64,000 bases of DNA. Origin: Cohnella hashimotonis (GTDB lineage: Bacteria > Bacillota > Bacilli > Paenibacillales > Paenibacillaceae). Positions 7,613 through 20,376 of the stretch are shown here, one piece after another. The position numbers were made by a program, and so were the translations under genes. Each line of letters starts with the position of its first letter. The stretch's first letter is position 1. The stretch lies in contig NZ_JAGRPV010000001.1 in NCBI RefSeq assembly GCF_030014955.1, positions 1,488,001 to 1,552,000 of the forward strand. Direction: 5' to 3'. The notes beneath the pieces are model-generated. The model was given only the letters and a program-made list of their open reading frames with translations, did no database searches and was not told where the DNA came from.

Positions 7613-10600
7613 ATGATATATTCGCGTTTAAGGTTGAGGCCGGCCCTCATGACCATCTTTGCCCTGATGCTTGTCGTACAGCTTGTCGGCTTTGTGTTCT
7701 CGCCGGCAGTCGCGAATGCGGCGGCTTCGGTCGTTTATTACGTCAGCCAATCCGGGGGAGACGACGCCGCGGACGGCTTATCGGAGGCGACCGCCTGGAA
7801 GACGTTGACGCAGGTGTCGGAGAAGACTTTTCAGCCCGGAGACCGCATCCTGCTCAAGGCCGGCGACCGATGGACAGGAGAAACGCTGACCTTGCACGGC
7901 AGCGGCACGCCGGAACTTCCGATCGAGCTGTCGTCCTACGGGACGGGTGACAAGCCGCTTATTTCTCCGCAGTTGACGGACGCGTCGGCTATCACGCTCC
8001 ATAATGAGGAAGGCTGGCGCATCGACGGCATCGCGATGGAAAAGGCGATGATGGGCATCAACGCGGAGTTCGACGGCGTCTACGACAAGCGGTCGCTCGC
8101 GTTCGAAAACCTCGACATCCGCGACATGGACGATACGTTCAACAGCAAGCCGAATCTGTACAATCACTTTTCGACGGGGATCGCCCTGAAGGGGAACGGA
8201 AATTCGTCGACGTACCATCTTCGCGGACTTACGATGAAGTCGATCGTGTTCGACAACGTGAATACGCCGCTTTTTCAAGGCGCCATTTCCCAATATACGA
8301 ACACGGCCGGGTTCGGTACGAACGCCAGGTTCAAGGACGTTACGATCGACGGTCTGACCGCGACGAACGCCAAGCAATGGGGCTTCAACTTCCTGTTTAT
8401 GGTGGATGCGGCCATCACGAATATCAGCGCGGAAAACGTAGGCGTGCTCGGCGGCACGCATGACGGCGTTAATCCCTACGGCATCGGCGGCGTTGTCGTC
8501 GCCAATTCGAAAAACGTCGTGTTTGACGGGGTTGAGCTTCGCAACATCGGCAAAGGCTCGCAGGGCTACGACGGCGTAGGCTTCGATTTTGAAGGCGGTA
8601 CCGACGCTTCCAATGTAACGCTGCGCAACGCCGTCATAGACGGCATCGACGGCGCCGGCATTATGATCTTCGACAACGGCGGCGTGGGCGGCACCGACGG
8701 CGCCCATGTCGACGGCGCGACCGTTCGCAATTTTGGCAGAAGCCCCGGGAATTCCAGCGGCGGCATCAAGTTTTTCCCGAATAACAAGACGACGGGCACC
8801 ATCCGGAACGTGACCATCGATCGAGGCGACGCGTTGGTTCCGTTCCTCGAAGGGACCGCCGACGGGTTCGCGCTGACGAACATGACCTACCTGCCGGAGG
8901 CCCTGCAGGCTGAATTCGTCGAGCTCGATACGACAACCTCGGGCGATTGGCGCAGCCGCTTCGGACGTGAAGGATATAAGCTGGAAAAATTCGAGTCGAA
9001 GCTTCCCGACTATGCCGTGCTGAACGAGACAAGCGGCGCGAGCGCGGTAGCCTGGCAGGCGTCGACCTCCGATCGCAGGGCGCTGACCAATGCGCAAGGC
9101 ACGGCGCGTTCGGCAGGCGCGATGGTCTCGGCGGATAAGGGAGGCGCGCTTGTCTACGATCTGGATATGAAGGACGGCTTGACGCACCGGATCGCCTTTT
9201 ATATGGCGGATTGGAATCGCGAGGGACTGAAGCAGTCCGTTACGGTCGAAGACGAAGCCGGAAATGTCCTGATCGAACCGCGGGAAATCAAGGATTTCGG
9301 AGACGGCGTTTATTTCGTATTCGATGCGGCGGGCCATGTCGTCGTCAAGGTGGCGGGGGCTGCGGACAGCAAGGCGGTCGTCGGCGGGATCTTTTTCGGC
9401 GATGCCAAGGCAACGCCGGTTCTGACCTTGAGCAAAGCGGCGGCCAAGCCCAGCATCGACGGCGATATTACGGATGCGGAGTGGCAGTCGGCCGAAAGCG
9501 TGGAAATGAGCGACGACGCGCAAGTGGTGCATGGGGAAGGCAGCCTGATTGGCGCGACCGAGACGGATCTGACAGGCAACGTTCGCTTGATGTGGGACGC
9601 CTTCGGCCTCTATCTGGCGGGAACCGTTCATGACAACGAGTATTTCAACCCTTATGGCCAGGGCGATCCGCTCAATAACAATGATGTCATCCAACTGACG
9701 GTCGACCCGATGAACCGCAAAACGCCGGGTACAGGCGATGCCTATATATTCGATTTCGTGCCGACGTCCGGCAGCGACCATAGCGGGCCGGCAGCGTGGT
9801 ACGAGCATTGGAAATGGGGCGGCGCCGATTACCGGGCGGGCGTGAAGGTGGCCGGCAAAATAACGGCGGACGGTTATGCGCTGGAAGCGTTCGTGCCTTG
9901 GAGCGCGCTGCGCAAAAACGGGGAGTCTTTTATGCCGGGACCGAACATGAAGCTGGGCTTAGGGGTGATGATCGGCGATTTCCGCGCAAACGGCCAGCTG
10001 AAGGGGATCCTGACGAACTTCGGCCAAGGCGAAAATACGATCGGCGATGCCGCTTCGTACCGCACAGTTCTGCTCACCGAGCGCGCGACGGCCAGCGCGG
10101 CCGTATCCCGGGGCAAGCCGGTTACGGCTACCAGCAATAACGCGCCAAGCTCCGATCCCGCCATGGCGGTTGACGGAGACGAAGCGACGGCCTGGGTGGC
10201 GGCTAACGGCGATCTGCCCCAATCGCTCCAGGTGGATCTGGGCCGGTCTTATCGGCTTAACAAGATCGAACTGCTGTACCTGACGAACGACCCATGGAAA
10301 TATACGCTCGAAGGCTCGAACGACGGGTCCGACTGGACCATGCTTGCCGATCGGTCGTCCAATACGGTGCAAGGTCCTGCCTTTGCGGACGACGTCGCGG
10401 GCAGCTATCGCTACGTGCGAGTCAACATGATCGCGGGCTGGGGCAACTGGGCGACGATGAAGGAGTTCAAGGTGTATACGGACGAATCGCTGCTTGCTTC
10501 GGCCGCGTACGCGATCGACGATTCCGCCCGTACGATCGCCGGCGTTCGCAGCGGAGAGTCGGTCGATACGTTCCTGAGTCAGCTCGCCTCGGTCAATTCT

Positions 10601-11080
10601 ACGATCGGCCTGTTCCGTGCGGACGGGACGACGCCTGTGTCAGGCGGTACGATCGAGGACGGCATGAAGGTCATTCTGCAATCGACCAAGGGGCAGCAGC
10701 CTGTCGTCTACACGGTGAAGTCTGAGCCGCCGTTTACGATATCGAGCTCGTTCAAGGTCGGCAGCAGCGAGCATCCGGAAGGACTGGCGCCGGGCGAATT
10801 GCTCACGGGCATGCTGCAAGTGACGAACAACGGCGCGTCGGCTCAGACGGTCACGCTCGTGACGGCGTTGTTCGATGCCTCGGGCGAGGACGGAGCGATG
10901 GTTAACTTCTCGTATCAAACGCAAACGCTCGGCGCCGGCGCAACGTCGACGTTGACGGCGGGCTTCAAGCTGCCGAACGCGGTTGCCGGATATAAGGCCA
11001 AGCTGTTCGTCGTGAGCGGCAGCAACTTCTTGGCCCCGTCCGGAATTCTAAGCGAGCCGGCCGTCTTGGCCGGAAAGTAA
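7613..11080 (+). CDS. Secreted beta-helix polysaccharide enzyme with CBM9-like and discoidin domains
   Basis: 1155 aa. The ATG follows AAGAAGGAG. A signal peptide (cleavage near AVANA-AA, residue 38) directs secretion. Residues about 40-440 form a right-handed parallel beta-helix of the pectate-lyase superfamily (repeated short VTIDG/NAVIDGI rungs). Near 600-820 is a CBM9/DOMON-like module (KPSIDGDITDAEW, NNNDVIQLTVDP) and near 833-958 an F5/8 type C (discoidin) module (DGDEATAWVA, LQVDLG). A bacterial Ig-like or CARDB-like C-terminus follows. There is no SLH or LPXTG anchor, so it is probably released. The two glycan-binding modules suggest action on an insoluble or complex plant or microbial polysaccharide; lyase versus hydrolase cannot be decided. 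Confidence 0.82.
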   Translation: MIYSRLRLRPALMTIFALMLVVQLVGFVFSPAVANAAASVVYYVSQSGGDDAADGLSEATAWKTLTQVSEKTFQPGDRILLKAGDRWTGETLTLHGSGTPELPIELSSYGTGDKPLISPQLTDASAITLHNEEGWRIDGIAMEKAMMGINAEFDGVYDKRSLAFENLDIRDMDDTFNSKPNLYNHFSTGIALKGNGNSSTYHLRGLTMKSIVFDNVNTPLFQGAISQYTNTAGFGTNARFKDVTIDGLTATNAKQWGFNFLFMVDAAITNISAENVGVLGGTHDGVNPYGIGGVVVANSKNVVFDGVELRNIGKGSQGYDGVGFDFEGGTDASNVTLRNAVIDGIDGAGIMIFDNGGVGGTDGAHVDGATVRNFGRSPGNSSGGIKFFPNNKTTGTIRNVTIDRGDALVPFLEGTADGFALTNMTYLPEALQAEFVELDTTTSGDWRSRFGREGYKLEKFESKLPDYAVLNETSGASAVAWQASTSDRRALTNAQGTARSAGAMVSADKGGALVYDLDMKDGLTHRIAFYMADWNREGLKQSVTVEDEAGNVLIEPREIKDFGDGVYFVFDAAGHVVVKVAGAADSKAVVGGIFFGDAKATPVLTLSKAAAKPSIDGDITDAEWQSAESVEMSDDAQVVHGEGSLIGATETDLTGNVRLMWDAFGLYLAGTVHDNEYFNPYGQGDPLNNNDVIQLTVDPMNRKTPGTGDAYIFDFVPTSGSDHSGPAAWYEHWKWGGADYRAGVKVAGKITADGYALEAFVPWSALRKNGESFMPGPNMKLGLGVMIGDFRANGQLKGILTNFGQGENTIGDAASYRTVLLTERATASAAVSRGKPVTATSNNAPSSDPAMAVDGDEATAWVAANGDLPQSLQVDLGRSYRLNKIELLYLTNDPWKYTLEGSNDGSDWTMLADRSSNTVQGPAFADDVAGSYRYVRVNMIAGWGNWATMKEFKVYTDESLLASAAYAIDDSARTIAGVRSGESVDTFLSQLASVNSTIGLFRADGTTPVSGGTIEDGMKVILQSTKGQQPVVYTVKSEPPFTISSSFKVGSSEHPEGLAPGELLTGMLQVTNNGASAQTVTLVTALFDASGEDGAMVNFSYQTQTLGAGATSTLTAGFKLPNAVAGYKAKLFVVSGSNFLAPSGILSEPAVLAGK

Positions 11081-11099
11081 GCCGTTAACAGTATTAGAA

Positions 11100-11129
11100 G
11101 TTCCGGACGACACAGAGCTCGTCCGGAAC
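11100..11129 (+). promoter_or_regulatory. Perfect intercistronic hairpin abutting the SLH gene's ribosome-binding site
   Basis: GTTCCGGACGA (11100-11110) and TCGTCCGGAAC (11119-11129) form an 11-bp perfect stem with an eight-base loop. GGAGGAGG begins next to the stem. There is no T-run, so it is unlikely to terminate; it may stabilise or insulate the downstream message. Confidence 0.55.
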
Positions 11130-11146
11130 GGAGGAGGATATGGCCT

Positions 11147-12748
11147 ATGAGAAAGTGGATCATAATGCTGATCGCCGCGCTGTTCATTCAGCTCTTGCCA
11201 GCCGTGGCGGGAGCAGCTTCCGGAGCTTTGACGGCCTCGATCGATCAAAGCGACCGCAAGGTAGTCATCGAGGGCAGGCTTGCGGAGCCCGGCGCCGAAG
11301 TGCTGGTCACGGTCACAGACCCGAACGGACGGCTCGACTACTTCAATCAGAAAACGACGGACGAAACCGGCGCTTTTCGCTTCAGCTACGTGAGCGGTTC
11401 GACGACGGCGGGCATCTATCGCGTTCGCGCCATCGGACCGTCGGGTGCCGGCGGCAACGACCTGCAAGCCGAATATACCTATACAGGTTCTGCAACGAAC
11501 GGCAATGAGCCGGGAACGGGGGCCGTCTCACCGTCAGCAGATGTCGAGATTGTCTTGGGCGCGGACGGAACGGTTGTGTTAAAGCCGCGTCTCACCCGCG
11601 ATCCGGTCAATGGCGGCCTCTACGCCACGATTGGCAGCGAGGCGCTGAAGCGGGCGATGGAATTGGCGACACCGGATTCTGGCGGGATGCGTCATCTCCT
11701 CATTCAAGCGAAGTCGGAAGAGCCGGCAAAAGCGTATCGTATCGCGCTGCCCGCAGCGGCCCTGAGCATGGATTCGAAATCGGCGTCCATTACGCTGGAC
11801 ACGCCGATGGCCGCCGTTACGGTCCCATCGGACATGCTGGCCGCAGAGGGAGCTTCGGTTGCGGAGTTTGCAATTGAGGAAGCGAGTCGCGACGGATGGA
11901 ACGAGGCGACAAGCGCAGGCGTAGGCAATCGTCCGGCAGTCGATATCGCCCTTAAGCTCGACGGGAAGCCGGTAAATTGGCGCAGCGAGTCCTCTCAAGT
12001 GGATGTGACGATTCCCTATGCGCCCGCGTTAGCGGAACAGGACGCCGAAGAGCGGCTCATCGTCCGGTATGTCGACGATAGCGGCCAATCCGTTCCGATC
12101 CTTAACAGCCGGTATAAGGACGGCAAGGTCTCTTTCCGAACGCCGCATTTCAGCACGTATGCCGTCGCGTTCGGCGGAGAGACGTTCATGGATTTGCCCG
12201 TTGCCCACTGGGCGCACCAGGCTGTAGGCGCATTGGCGGCCAGGGGCATCGTCCAAGGGAGGACGGACGGTTCCTTCGCTCCGGCAGCTTCAGTAACGCG
12301 AGCCGAATTTTTGACGCTCCTGACGAGAACATTGGAGCTGCGCGCGGATGACGGCGGCAACATTTCAGGCGAGCTTTCTTTTAAGGACGTGTCCTCCAGC
12401 GCCTACTATGCGCCGGCGCTTCGCGCTGCGGCCAAGGCAGGTGTCGTCAAAGGCGACGGCAGCGGCAACTTTAGGCCGAGCGAGCGGATATCCAGGCAAG
12501 AGCTGAGTGCGATGGTCTATCGGGCGCTTGTCTCGACGGGACGGCTTGCCACGGCAGAGAGTCAGGCGGCAAGCATTGTTTTCAAAGATGAATCCGAGAT
12601 CGCCGCTTACGCGCGAGACAGCGTCAAGGCGCTCGCTGACGCCGGCATTATGCAGGGCAGCAACGACGCGTTCCGTCCGGCTGCATCCGCTTCGCGGGCC
12701 GAAGCCGCGCAGGTTATGTATAAAATCTGGTTTGCGAATGCTGAATAA
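11147..12748 (+). CDS. S-layer homology (SLH) domain surface protein
   Basis: 533 aa with a signal peptide (LLPAVAGAASGA). An N-terminal Ig-like region (residues 28-105, ending YTYTGS) is followed by a central beta-rich region of the kind often seen before SLH modules in Paenibacillus, ending FRTPHFSTYAVAF near 342. Three SLH domains fill residues about 345-533 (VAHWAHQAVGALAARGIVQG, FRPSERISRQELSAM and FRPAASASRAE); these bind pyruvylated secondary cell-wall polymer. No catalytic domain is recognised. It follows the beta-helix gene and may present a glycan-binding or adaptor function on the cell surface. A terminator ends the unit. Confidence 0.88.
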   Translation: MRKWIIMLIAALFIQLLPAVAGAASGALTASIDQSDRKVVIEGRLAEPGAEVLVTVTDPNGRLDYFNQKTTDETGAFRFSYVSGSTTAGIYRVRAIGPSGAGGNDLQAEYTYTGSATNGNEPGTGAVSPSADVEIVLGADGTVVLKPRLTRDPVNGGLYATIGSEALKRAMELATPDSGGMRHLLIQAKSEEPAKAYRIALPAAALSMDSKSASITLDTPMAAVTVPSDMLAAEGASVAEFAIEEASRDGWNEATSAGVGNRPAVDIALKLDGKPVNWRSESSQVDVTIPYAPALAEQDAEERLIVRYVDDSGQSVPILNSRYKDGKVSFRTPHFSTYAVAFGGETFMDLPVAHWAHQAVGALAARGIVQGRTDGSFAPAASVTRAEFLTLLTRTLELRADDGGNISGELSFKDVSSSAYYAPALRAAAKAGVVKGDGSGNFRPSERISRQELSAMVYRALVSTGRLATAESQAASIVFKDESEIAAYARDSVKALADAGIMQGSNDAFRPAASASRAEAAQVMYKIWFANAE

Positions 12749-12759
12749 GGCGGCTCGAT

Positions 12760-12798
12760 GGCCATTTCCGTCCGATGGGGCGGAGATGGCCATTTTTT
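12760..12798 (+). terminator. Rho-independent terminator after the SLH gene
   Basis: GGCCATTTCCG (12760-12770) pairs with CGGAGATGGCC (12781-12791) with one G-U pair and a ten-base loop, followed by ATTTTTTG. It ends the unit starting near 2025 or at 7613. Confidence 0.85.
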
Positions 12799-12870
12799 GT
12801 TAAAATCAGTACTTTAAGAAACCGCCTCCAACCGATCATTATAGAGAGATGATATTTATAAGAGGGGTTC

Positions 12871-15120
12871 TTGAACAGAATGGCGAAAAAAACGATCATG
12901 CGCAAAACGTACCTCCGAGCGTTTGTCACCTCGGCTATTTTAATAACGGTCATTGTTAGCGCGTTTTCTCTGTACCTGGTGCAAAGGTTCTCCCAGTCCG
13001 CGCGGGACGAGGTTCTCTCGACCATACAGAACCAGCTGAAGCAGGTGCAAAAAAGCACGGAGTTTACGCTATACAAGCTCCGCTTGTACGGCATGCGGAT
13101 GTTCGCGGACGAATTGGTCCGCGAATGGTTCTCGAGCCCGAACGATCCGCAGCTGCTCGTGCGCCTGTCGAACAGCATGAAGGAGTACGCCGCGTCCGAG
13201 CCTTTTATCCAAAATATTTATTTGATCAGCGCCAGAGAGAATCGCGTATGGACGCTGCGCGAGTCGATGTTCGACAATATCGATTTTTTCGATCAGCCGC
13301 TGCTTCAGAAGGTCAGGAACGACAGAAGTCCTTATTTCCGGTTTCAGGGGCACCGCGACGAGAAGCGGTCGTATATTTATTTGGCGATTCGCGACAACTC
13401 GATGAAAAACTCGGACGGCTATCTCGTCATGATGGTCGATAAACGCAACTTCGACGACAATGTGCTGCAGTCCGAGATATACAGCCAGATGCAGCTGCTC
13501 GTAACGGACGCCGCCGGCAATTTTATTCTTGGCAACGAGAACGAACGGCTGCTGACGGCGATCCCCACGTTCGGAGAGATGCCGGAGGGCAGCTTCGATT
13601 GGAAGGGCGACGGCCGGAAGTGGTTCGTTCATACGGCGCAAATCGAACCCGAAGGCTGGCACGTCTACCAGTTTACCCCTTGGGATGTCTGGCAGTACAA
13701 GCTGAAGGAGCTGCGCAACGCCATTTTATGGTCGGCGGTGGTCATGCTGACGCTCACGCTCATCTTCCTGTTCTGGGTTTCCCGCCGGCATTATATGCCG
13801 TTCAGCGAGCTGATCGGCTTGATTCAGCGCCATGGGACGGACGCGGACGAAAGCGGACGCCTTCAGCCCGAGCATCAGATTTTGCGCAGCGGGATCGGCA
13901 AGCTGGTGACGCAGGTCGAGCAGATGAACCAATCGGTCAAATCCAACCGGCAGACGATCCGGGAGGATATGCTGCGGTTATGGATTCGCAACGGGACGCT
14001 GCCGGCCGAAGCGCTTCAGTCGCTGATCGAGCTGACCCCGATCGCAAAAGCGATGCAGTTGGGGCTTGCGGTCGTCCGAATCGAATATTATTCCTCCTTC
14101 GAGGAGAAGTACAATTTTTATTCCAGAAAGCTGCTGAAATACGCCATGGGCAACATTGCACAGGAAACGCTGCGCTATCACCATGCAGAATGCGAAGCCG
14201 TCGATTTTGACGACGATCATATCGTATTGATCTGGGCCGGCTCGATGTCCGGCGAGGACATTCGCCGCATGCTGACGGATATGAAAGCAAATATCGACCG
14301 ATGCCTGCATATCGCTACGGTATGTTCCTATCATAAGACGACCGAACAAAACTTTAATCTTCAATCCGTTTACCGGCAGGCGATAGAGTATTCCATGCTG
14401 AAGTTTTTGAACGGCGAGGACAGAATTTACGAGGAGTCGGATTGGAGCCGGTTTCAGACGCAAACGCTGGAGCCGTTCTCCGACAAGCTGATTCAACAGC
14501 TGCTTCAATCCGTCAGCAAGGGCGAGGAGCACGAGGCGTTCCTTGTCATGGAGCAGCTGTTCGCGCGCCTGCGGCATCTGCCCTTCGAAGAATGCAGATT
14601 CCAGCTCATCCGGCTCGTGTACGGCATGAAAAAAATATTTTTGCGGGCCGGCGCGCTTCAGGACTTCGACGGCGTATCGCGCCAGCTGGATCGCTTCGCC
14701 AACCTGAACGAGGTTTACGTGTGGCTGAAGAACGAGATGATCGCGTTCAAGGAACGCAACCAAAAGCCGGGCCGCGAGACGCGCAAGGAGGACGTCGTCG
14801 CTTCCGTCGTCGACTACGTAAGCAGACATTTGCAGGAAACGGTATTGACCGTCGAACAGATCGCCGAGCATATCGGTCTTTCCCCGAACTATGTGCGAAC
14901 GATATTCAAGGATGTGTTGCAGCTGTCGCTCTCGGACTTTATCCTCGGCCTTAGGATCGAGAAGGCCAAAAAGCTGCTGCGCGCGACGGACTGGCCGATC
15001 ACGCAAATTATGGATTCCGCCGGCTTCCAGACGAAGAGCCACTTCTTCACGGTGTTCAAGAAGGCGACTGGGATGACGCCCATGCAGTTCAGGTTCGAAG
15101 CGGACGATAGTCGCATCTAG
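12871..15120 (+). CDS. Membrane-bound AraC-family transcriptional regulator
   Basis: 749 aa. A basic N-terminus and helix (residues about 14-36), a Cache-like extracytoplasmic region, and a second helix near 290-308 (AVVMLTLTLIFLFWVSRR) precede a cytoplasmic linker. The last 100 residues are an AraC/XylS DNA-binding domain with two helix-turn-helices (LTVEQIAEHIGLSPNYV near 653 and ITQIMDSAGFQTKSHFF). This one-protein design senses an extracellular ligand and binds DNA directly. The TTG at 12871 lies four bases after GAGGGG; an ATG at 12880 is an alternative start. It is the likely regulator of the two units downstream that share an upstream element (15187 and 18367). Confidence 0.92.
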   Translation: MNRMAKKTIMRKTYLRAFVTSAILITVIVSAFSLYLVQRFSQSARDEVLSTIQNQLKQVQKSTEFTLYKLRLYGMRMFADELVREWFSSPNDPQLLVRLSNSMKEYAASEPFIQNIYLISARENRVWTLRESMFDNIDFFDQPLLQKVRNDRSPYFRFQGHRDEKRSYIYLAIRDNSMKNSDGYLVMMVDKRNFDDNVLQSEIYSQMQLLVTDAAGNFILGNENERLLTAIPTFGEMPEGSFDWKGDGRKWFVHTAQIEPEGWHVYQFTPWDVWQYKLKELRNAILWSAVVMLTLTLIFLFWVSRRHYMPFSELIGLIQRHGTDADESGRLQPEHQILRSGIGKLVTQVEQMNQSVKSNRQTIREDMLRLWIRNGTLPAEALQSLIELTPIAKAMQLGLAVVRIEYYSSFEEKYNFYSRKLLKYAMGNIAQETLRYHHAECEAVDFDDDHIVLIWAGSMSGEDIRRMLTDMKANIDRCLHIATVCSYHKTTEQNFNLQSVYRQAIEYSMLKFLNGEDRIYEESDWSRFQTQTLEPFSDKLIQQLLQSVSKGEEHEAFLVMEQLFARLRHLPFEECRFQLIRLVYGMKKIFLRAGALQDFDGVSRQLDRFANLNEVYVWLKNEMIAFKERNQKPGRETRKEDVVASVVDYVSRHLQETVLTVEQIAEHIGLSPNYVRTIFKDVLQLSLSDFILGLRIEKAKKLLRATDWPITQIMDSAGFQTKSHFFTVFKKATGMTPMQFRFEADDSRI

Positions 15121-15152
15121 GCAAGCATTAGAATGTAGGCAAGCATGATAGG

Positions 15153-15196
15153 AAGAGCCTCTATTTCATGGAACGATGAAATCGGGGTTCTTTTTT
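15153..15196 (+). terminator. Terminator after the AraC regulator
   Basis: AAGAGCCTC plus ATTTCAT (15153-15169) pair with ATGAAAT plus GGGGTTCTT (15176-15192), with one mismatch and G-U pairs, six-base loop, followed by a T-run. It overlaps the start of the upstream element of the next gene. Confidence 0.75.
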
Positions 15197-15312
15197 GCGT
15201 TTCGTTATAATGAGAACCTGCAAAACCGCATAGAAGCAGCCTTTTGATAGAACGAGAACTATCCAGAACCAGGAAAGCCCCGATAAGATGGGGGCACCGA
15301 AAGGGGAGGGAA
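15187..15312 (+). promoter_or_regulatory. Upstream regulatory element, copy A (shared with copy B at 18367)
   Basis: About 125 bases here align with 18367-18490 at high identity, including an identical 23-base block (15248-15270 versus 18428-18450) that carries AGAACGAGAAC and CCAGAACC, and a GTTCT...GAGAAC inverted pair upstream. TAAGAT at 15284-15289 is a candidate -10; the block lies just upstream of where a -35 would be and no good -35 is present. The layout fits an activator site, probably for the AraC regulator encoded just before (inference). Confidence 0.65.
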
Positions 15313-15318
15313 ATGTCC

Positions 15319-18297
<2,979 letters not shown>

Positions 18298-18307
18298 GCT
18301 GTACGTT

Positions 18308-18345
18308 GAGGTTGCCGACTGTGCGAGCAGGGGCAGCCTCTTTTT
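18308..18345 (+). terminator. Terminator after the SLH-EEP gene
   Basis: GAGGTTGCC (18308-18316) pairs with GGCAGCCTC (18332-18340) with one G-U pair, followed by TTTTT. Confidence 0.85.
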
Positions 18346-18366
18346 CGTAAACCGGCGAGAAAAGAA

Positions 18367-18490
18367 GTTCTTGCTGCGTTTCGTTACAACGAGAACCTGC
18401 AAAAACCGCATAAGAACGGCGTTTTGGTAGAACGAGAACTATCCAGAACCGCGCGCCTTCCGATACGATGAGGACATCGAAAGGAGAGGG
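18367..18490 (+). promoter_or_regulatory. Upstream regulatory element, copy B
   Basis: Counterpart of 15187-15312, with the identical block at 18428-18450 and a candidate -10 TACGAT at 18464-18469 in the same place as TAAGAT in copy A. It precedes the second importer operon. Unlike copy A it does not overlap a terminator T-run, so conservation of its upstream GTTCT...GAGAAC part is not explained by a terminator. Confidence 0.65.
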
Positions 18491-18495
18491 CACAA

Positions 18496-19407
18496 TTGAG
18501 TTTCTTGCGGGAGCTTCACAAAAACAAAAGTATTTATGCGATGGCGTTGCCCGGTCTTCTATTCCTGCTCGTGTTCGCCTACTTGCCTATGGTGGGCCAC
18601 GTGATCGCCTTTAAGAAGTTTTCCGTCTCGAAGGGCATATGGGGGAGCGAATGGAACGGCTTCAATAACTTCAAGTTCTTTTTCGGCAGCGACGACTGGA
18701 TCCGCGTGACGCTCAATACGATGGGACTTAACGCGCTGTTTCTCGTCTTCGGCCTCGGCCTGGCCGTGATCCTGTCCATCGCGCTGAACGAGATTCATGC
18801 CCGACTTTACAAGAAGCTGGCGCAATCCATTATATTTCTGCCGTATTTCGTCTCCTGGCTGGTCGTCAGCCTGATGGTTTTCGGCTTGCTCAATTCGACG
18901 AACGGCATGATCAATCACGAGCTGCAGTCGCTTCATATCGGCGCGATCGATTGGTACAGCACGCCGGCGTATTGGCCGGCCATCCTGACCGTCATCTCCA
19001 TCTGGAAGTTTGCCGGATACAACTCGATCATCTTTTTGGCGGCCATCTCGGGCATCTCGGACGAGCTTTACGAGAGCGCACGCATCGACGGCGCGAACCG
19101 GCTTCAACAAATCTTTTACATTACATTCCCTTTGCTGAGACCCACTTTGGTTATATTGACGCTGCTGGCGGTCGGGCGGATCTTCTATGGGGACTTCGGT
19201 ATGATCTACGGCATCGTCGGCGAGAACTCGCTGCTTTATCCGACGACCGACGTGATCGATACGTTCACGTTCCGCGCGCTTCGCGGGCTGGGCGACTTCG
19301 GCATGGCATCCTCGGTGGCGCTCTACCAGTCCGTCATGGGGCTATTGACCATTCTGCTGTTTAACGGACTCGTTAAAAAATACGATCCTGATTCCAGGCT
19401 TTTCTAA
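18496..19407 (+). CDS. ABC transporter permease, LplB/YteP type
   Basis: 303 aa starting at TTG, with AAGGAGAGGG just upstream. About six membrane helices; N-terminal MALPGLLFLLVFAYLPMVG and KKFSVSKGIWGSEWNGFNN-type stretches and the EAA loop ELYESARIDGAN...ITFPLLRP identify the LplB branch of CUT1 permeases, which import oligosaccharides from complex glycans. First gene of the operon 18496-22971 with its partner permease, a large binding lipoprotein and a GH130 enzyme. No ATPase is encoded here. Confidence 0.93.
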   Translation: MSFLRELHKNKSIYAMALPGLLFLLVFAYLPMVGHVIAFKKFSVSKGIWGSEWNGFNNFKFFFGSDDWIRVTLNTMGLNALFLVFGLGLAVILSIALNEIHARLYKKLAQSIIFLPYFVSWLVVSLMVFGLLNSTNGMINHELQSLHIGAIDWYSTPAYWPAILTVISIWKFAGYNSIIFLAAISGISDELYESARIDGANRLQQIFYITFPLLRPTLVILTLLAVGRIFYGDFGMIYGIVGENSLLYPTTDVIDTFTFRALRGLGDFGMASSVALYQSVMGLLTILLFNGLVKKYDPDSRLF

Positions 19408-19421
19408 AGGAGAACCCGCAA

Positions 19422-20312
19422 ATGCAACGACGTTCGAAAACGAGTATCGGCGATCGGCTCGTCAACGGTTCCGCTTATGCGATTACGACGCTTTTCGCCC
19501 TCTTTTGCTTGATTCCGTTCTGGATGGTCATTATCGGCTCCTTTACGGACGAGAGCAGTCTGAGAGCGGAGGGCTTCAAGCTGATCCCCAGCAAGCTAAG
19601 CCTGTACGCCTATGAATTTTTGCTGCGCGGCGGGCAAGTGTACCGAAGCTATCTCGTGACGATCGAGACGACCGTCATCGGCACGCTTACGGCGGTCCTG
19701 ATCAGCGCCATGTTCGCCTACGTGCTCGCCCATCGCAAGATCAAGTACAAAAATGCGTTGTCGTTTCTCACCTATTTTACGATGCTGTTCGGTTCGGGTC
19801 TTGTCGGCTTTTACATTCTCGTCGTCAACTGGCTGCATCTGAAGGATACGCTTTGGGCCTTGATCCTGCCGTATCTTCTGAACCCGTTCAATACGTTCGT
19901 TCTCGTATCGTTTTTCCGTACGGTGCCGTACGAGCTGAACGAAGCCGCGACGGTCGACGGCTCGGGCGAATGGCGGACGTTCTTCCGCATCATCCTGCCG
20001 ATCACGACGCCGGTCCTCGCCACGACGACGCTGCTGTACGCCTTGCAGTACTGGAACGACTGGTGGCTCGCGCTTTTGTTCATCGACGACTATACGCTGC
20101 ACCCGCTTCAGATCATGATTCGGCAGCTCATCTCCAACATGAACGCCGCAGCTTACATTCAGGGCGCGTCGACCGGCCAGCTCCAGCAGATCCCGGCCTA
20201 CGGGGTGCAGCTGGCGACCGTCTGCGTGACCATCGGACCGATCGTGCTGCTGTATCCGTTTCTGCAGCGCTACTTCGTCAAAGGGCTGACGATCGGCTCG
20301 GTCAAAGGCTAA
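19422..20312 (+). CDS. ABC transporter permease, YtcP/YesQ type
   Basis: 296 aa; the ATG follows AAAGGAGAAC, 14 bases after the previous stop. It has the YtcP signature MVIIGSFTDESSLRAEGF near the N-terminus, TMLFGSGLV..., the EAA loop ELNEAATVDGSG...IILPITTP, and ends GLTIGSVKG. It pairs with the LplB-type permease upstream. Confidence 0.93.
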   Translation: MQRRSKTSIGDRLVNGSAYAITTLFALFCLIPFWMVIIGSFTDESSLRAEGFKLIPSKLSLYAYEFLLRGGQVYRSYLVTIETTVIGTLTAVLISAMFAYVLAHRKIKYKNALSFLTYFTMLFGSGLVGFYILVVNWLHLKDTLWALILPYLLNPFNTFVLVSFFRTVPYELNEAATVDGSGEWRTFFRIILPITTPVLATTTLLYALQYWNDWWLALLFIDDYTLHPLQIMIRQLISNMNAAAYIQGASTGQLQQIPAYGVQLATVCVTIGPIVLLYPFLQRYFVKGLTIGSVKG

Positions 20313-20376
20313 TTCGGGCTATAACCGGCATTATTCGGTTGAGCATATAAAGAAACATTCCAGGGAGGCAATCGAA

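Noticed and set aside
7778..9808. Minus-strand 676-aa frame
   Set aside because: Shadow of the secreted beta-helix gene; Arg/His/Val-rich composition typical of antisense frames.
15206..15211. TATAAT as the promoter of the SLH-EEP gene
   Set aside because: No -35 at proper spacing and the matching bases in element B are TACAAC; TAAGAT/TACGAT further downstream is placed alike in both copies and is preferred.
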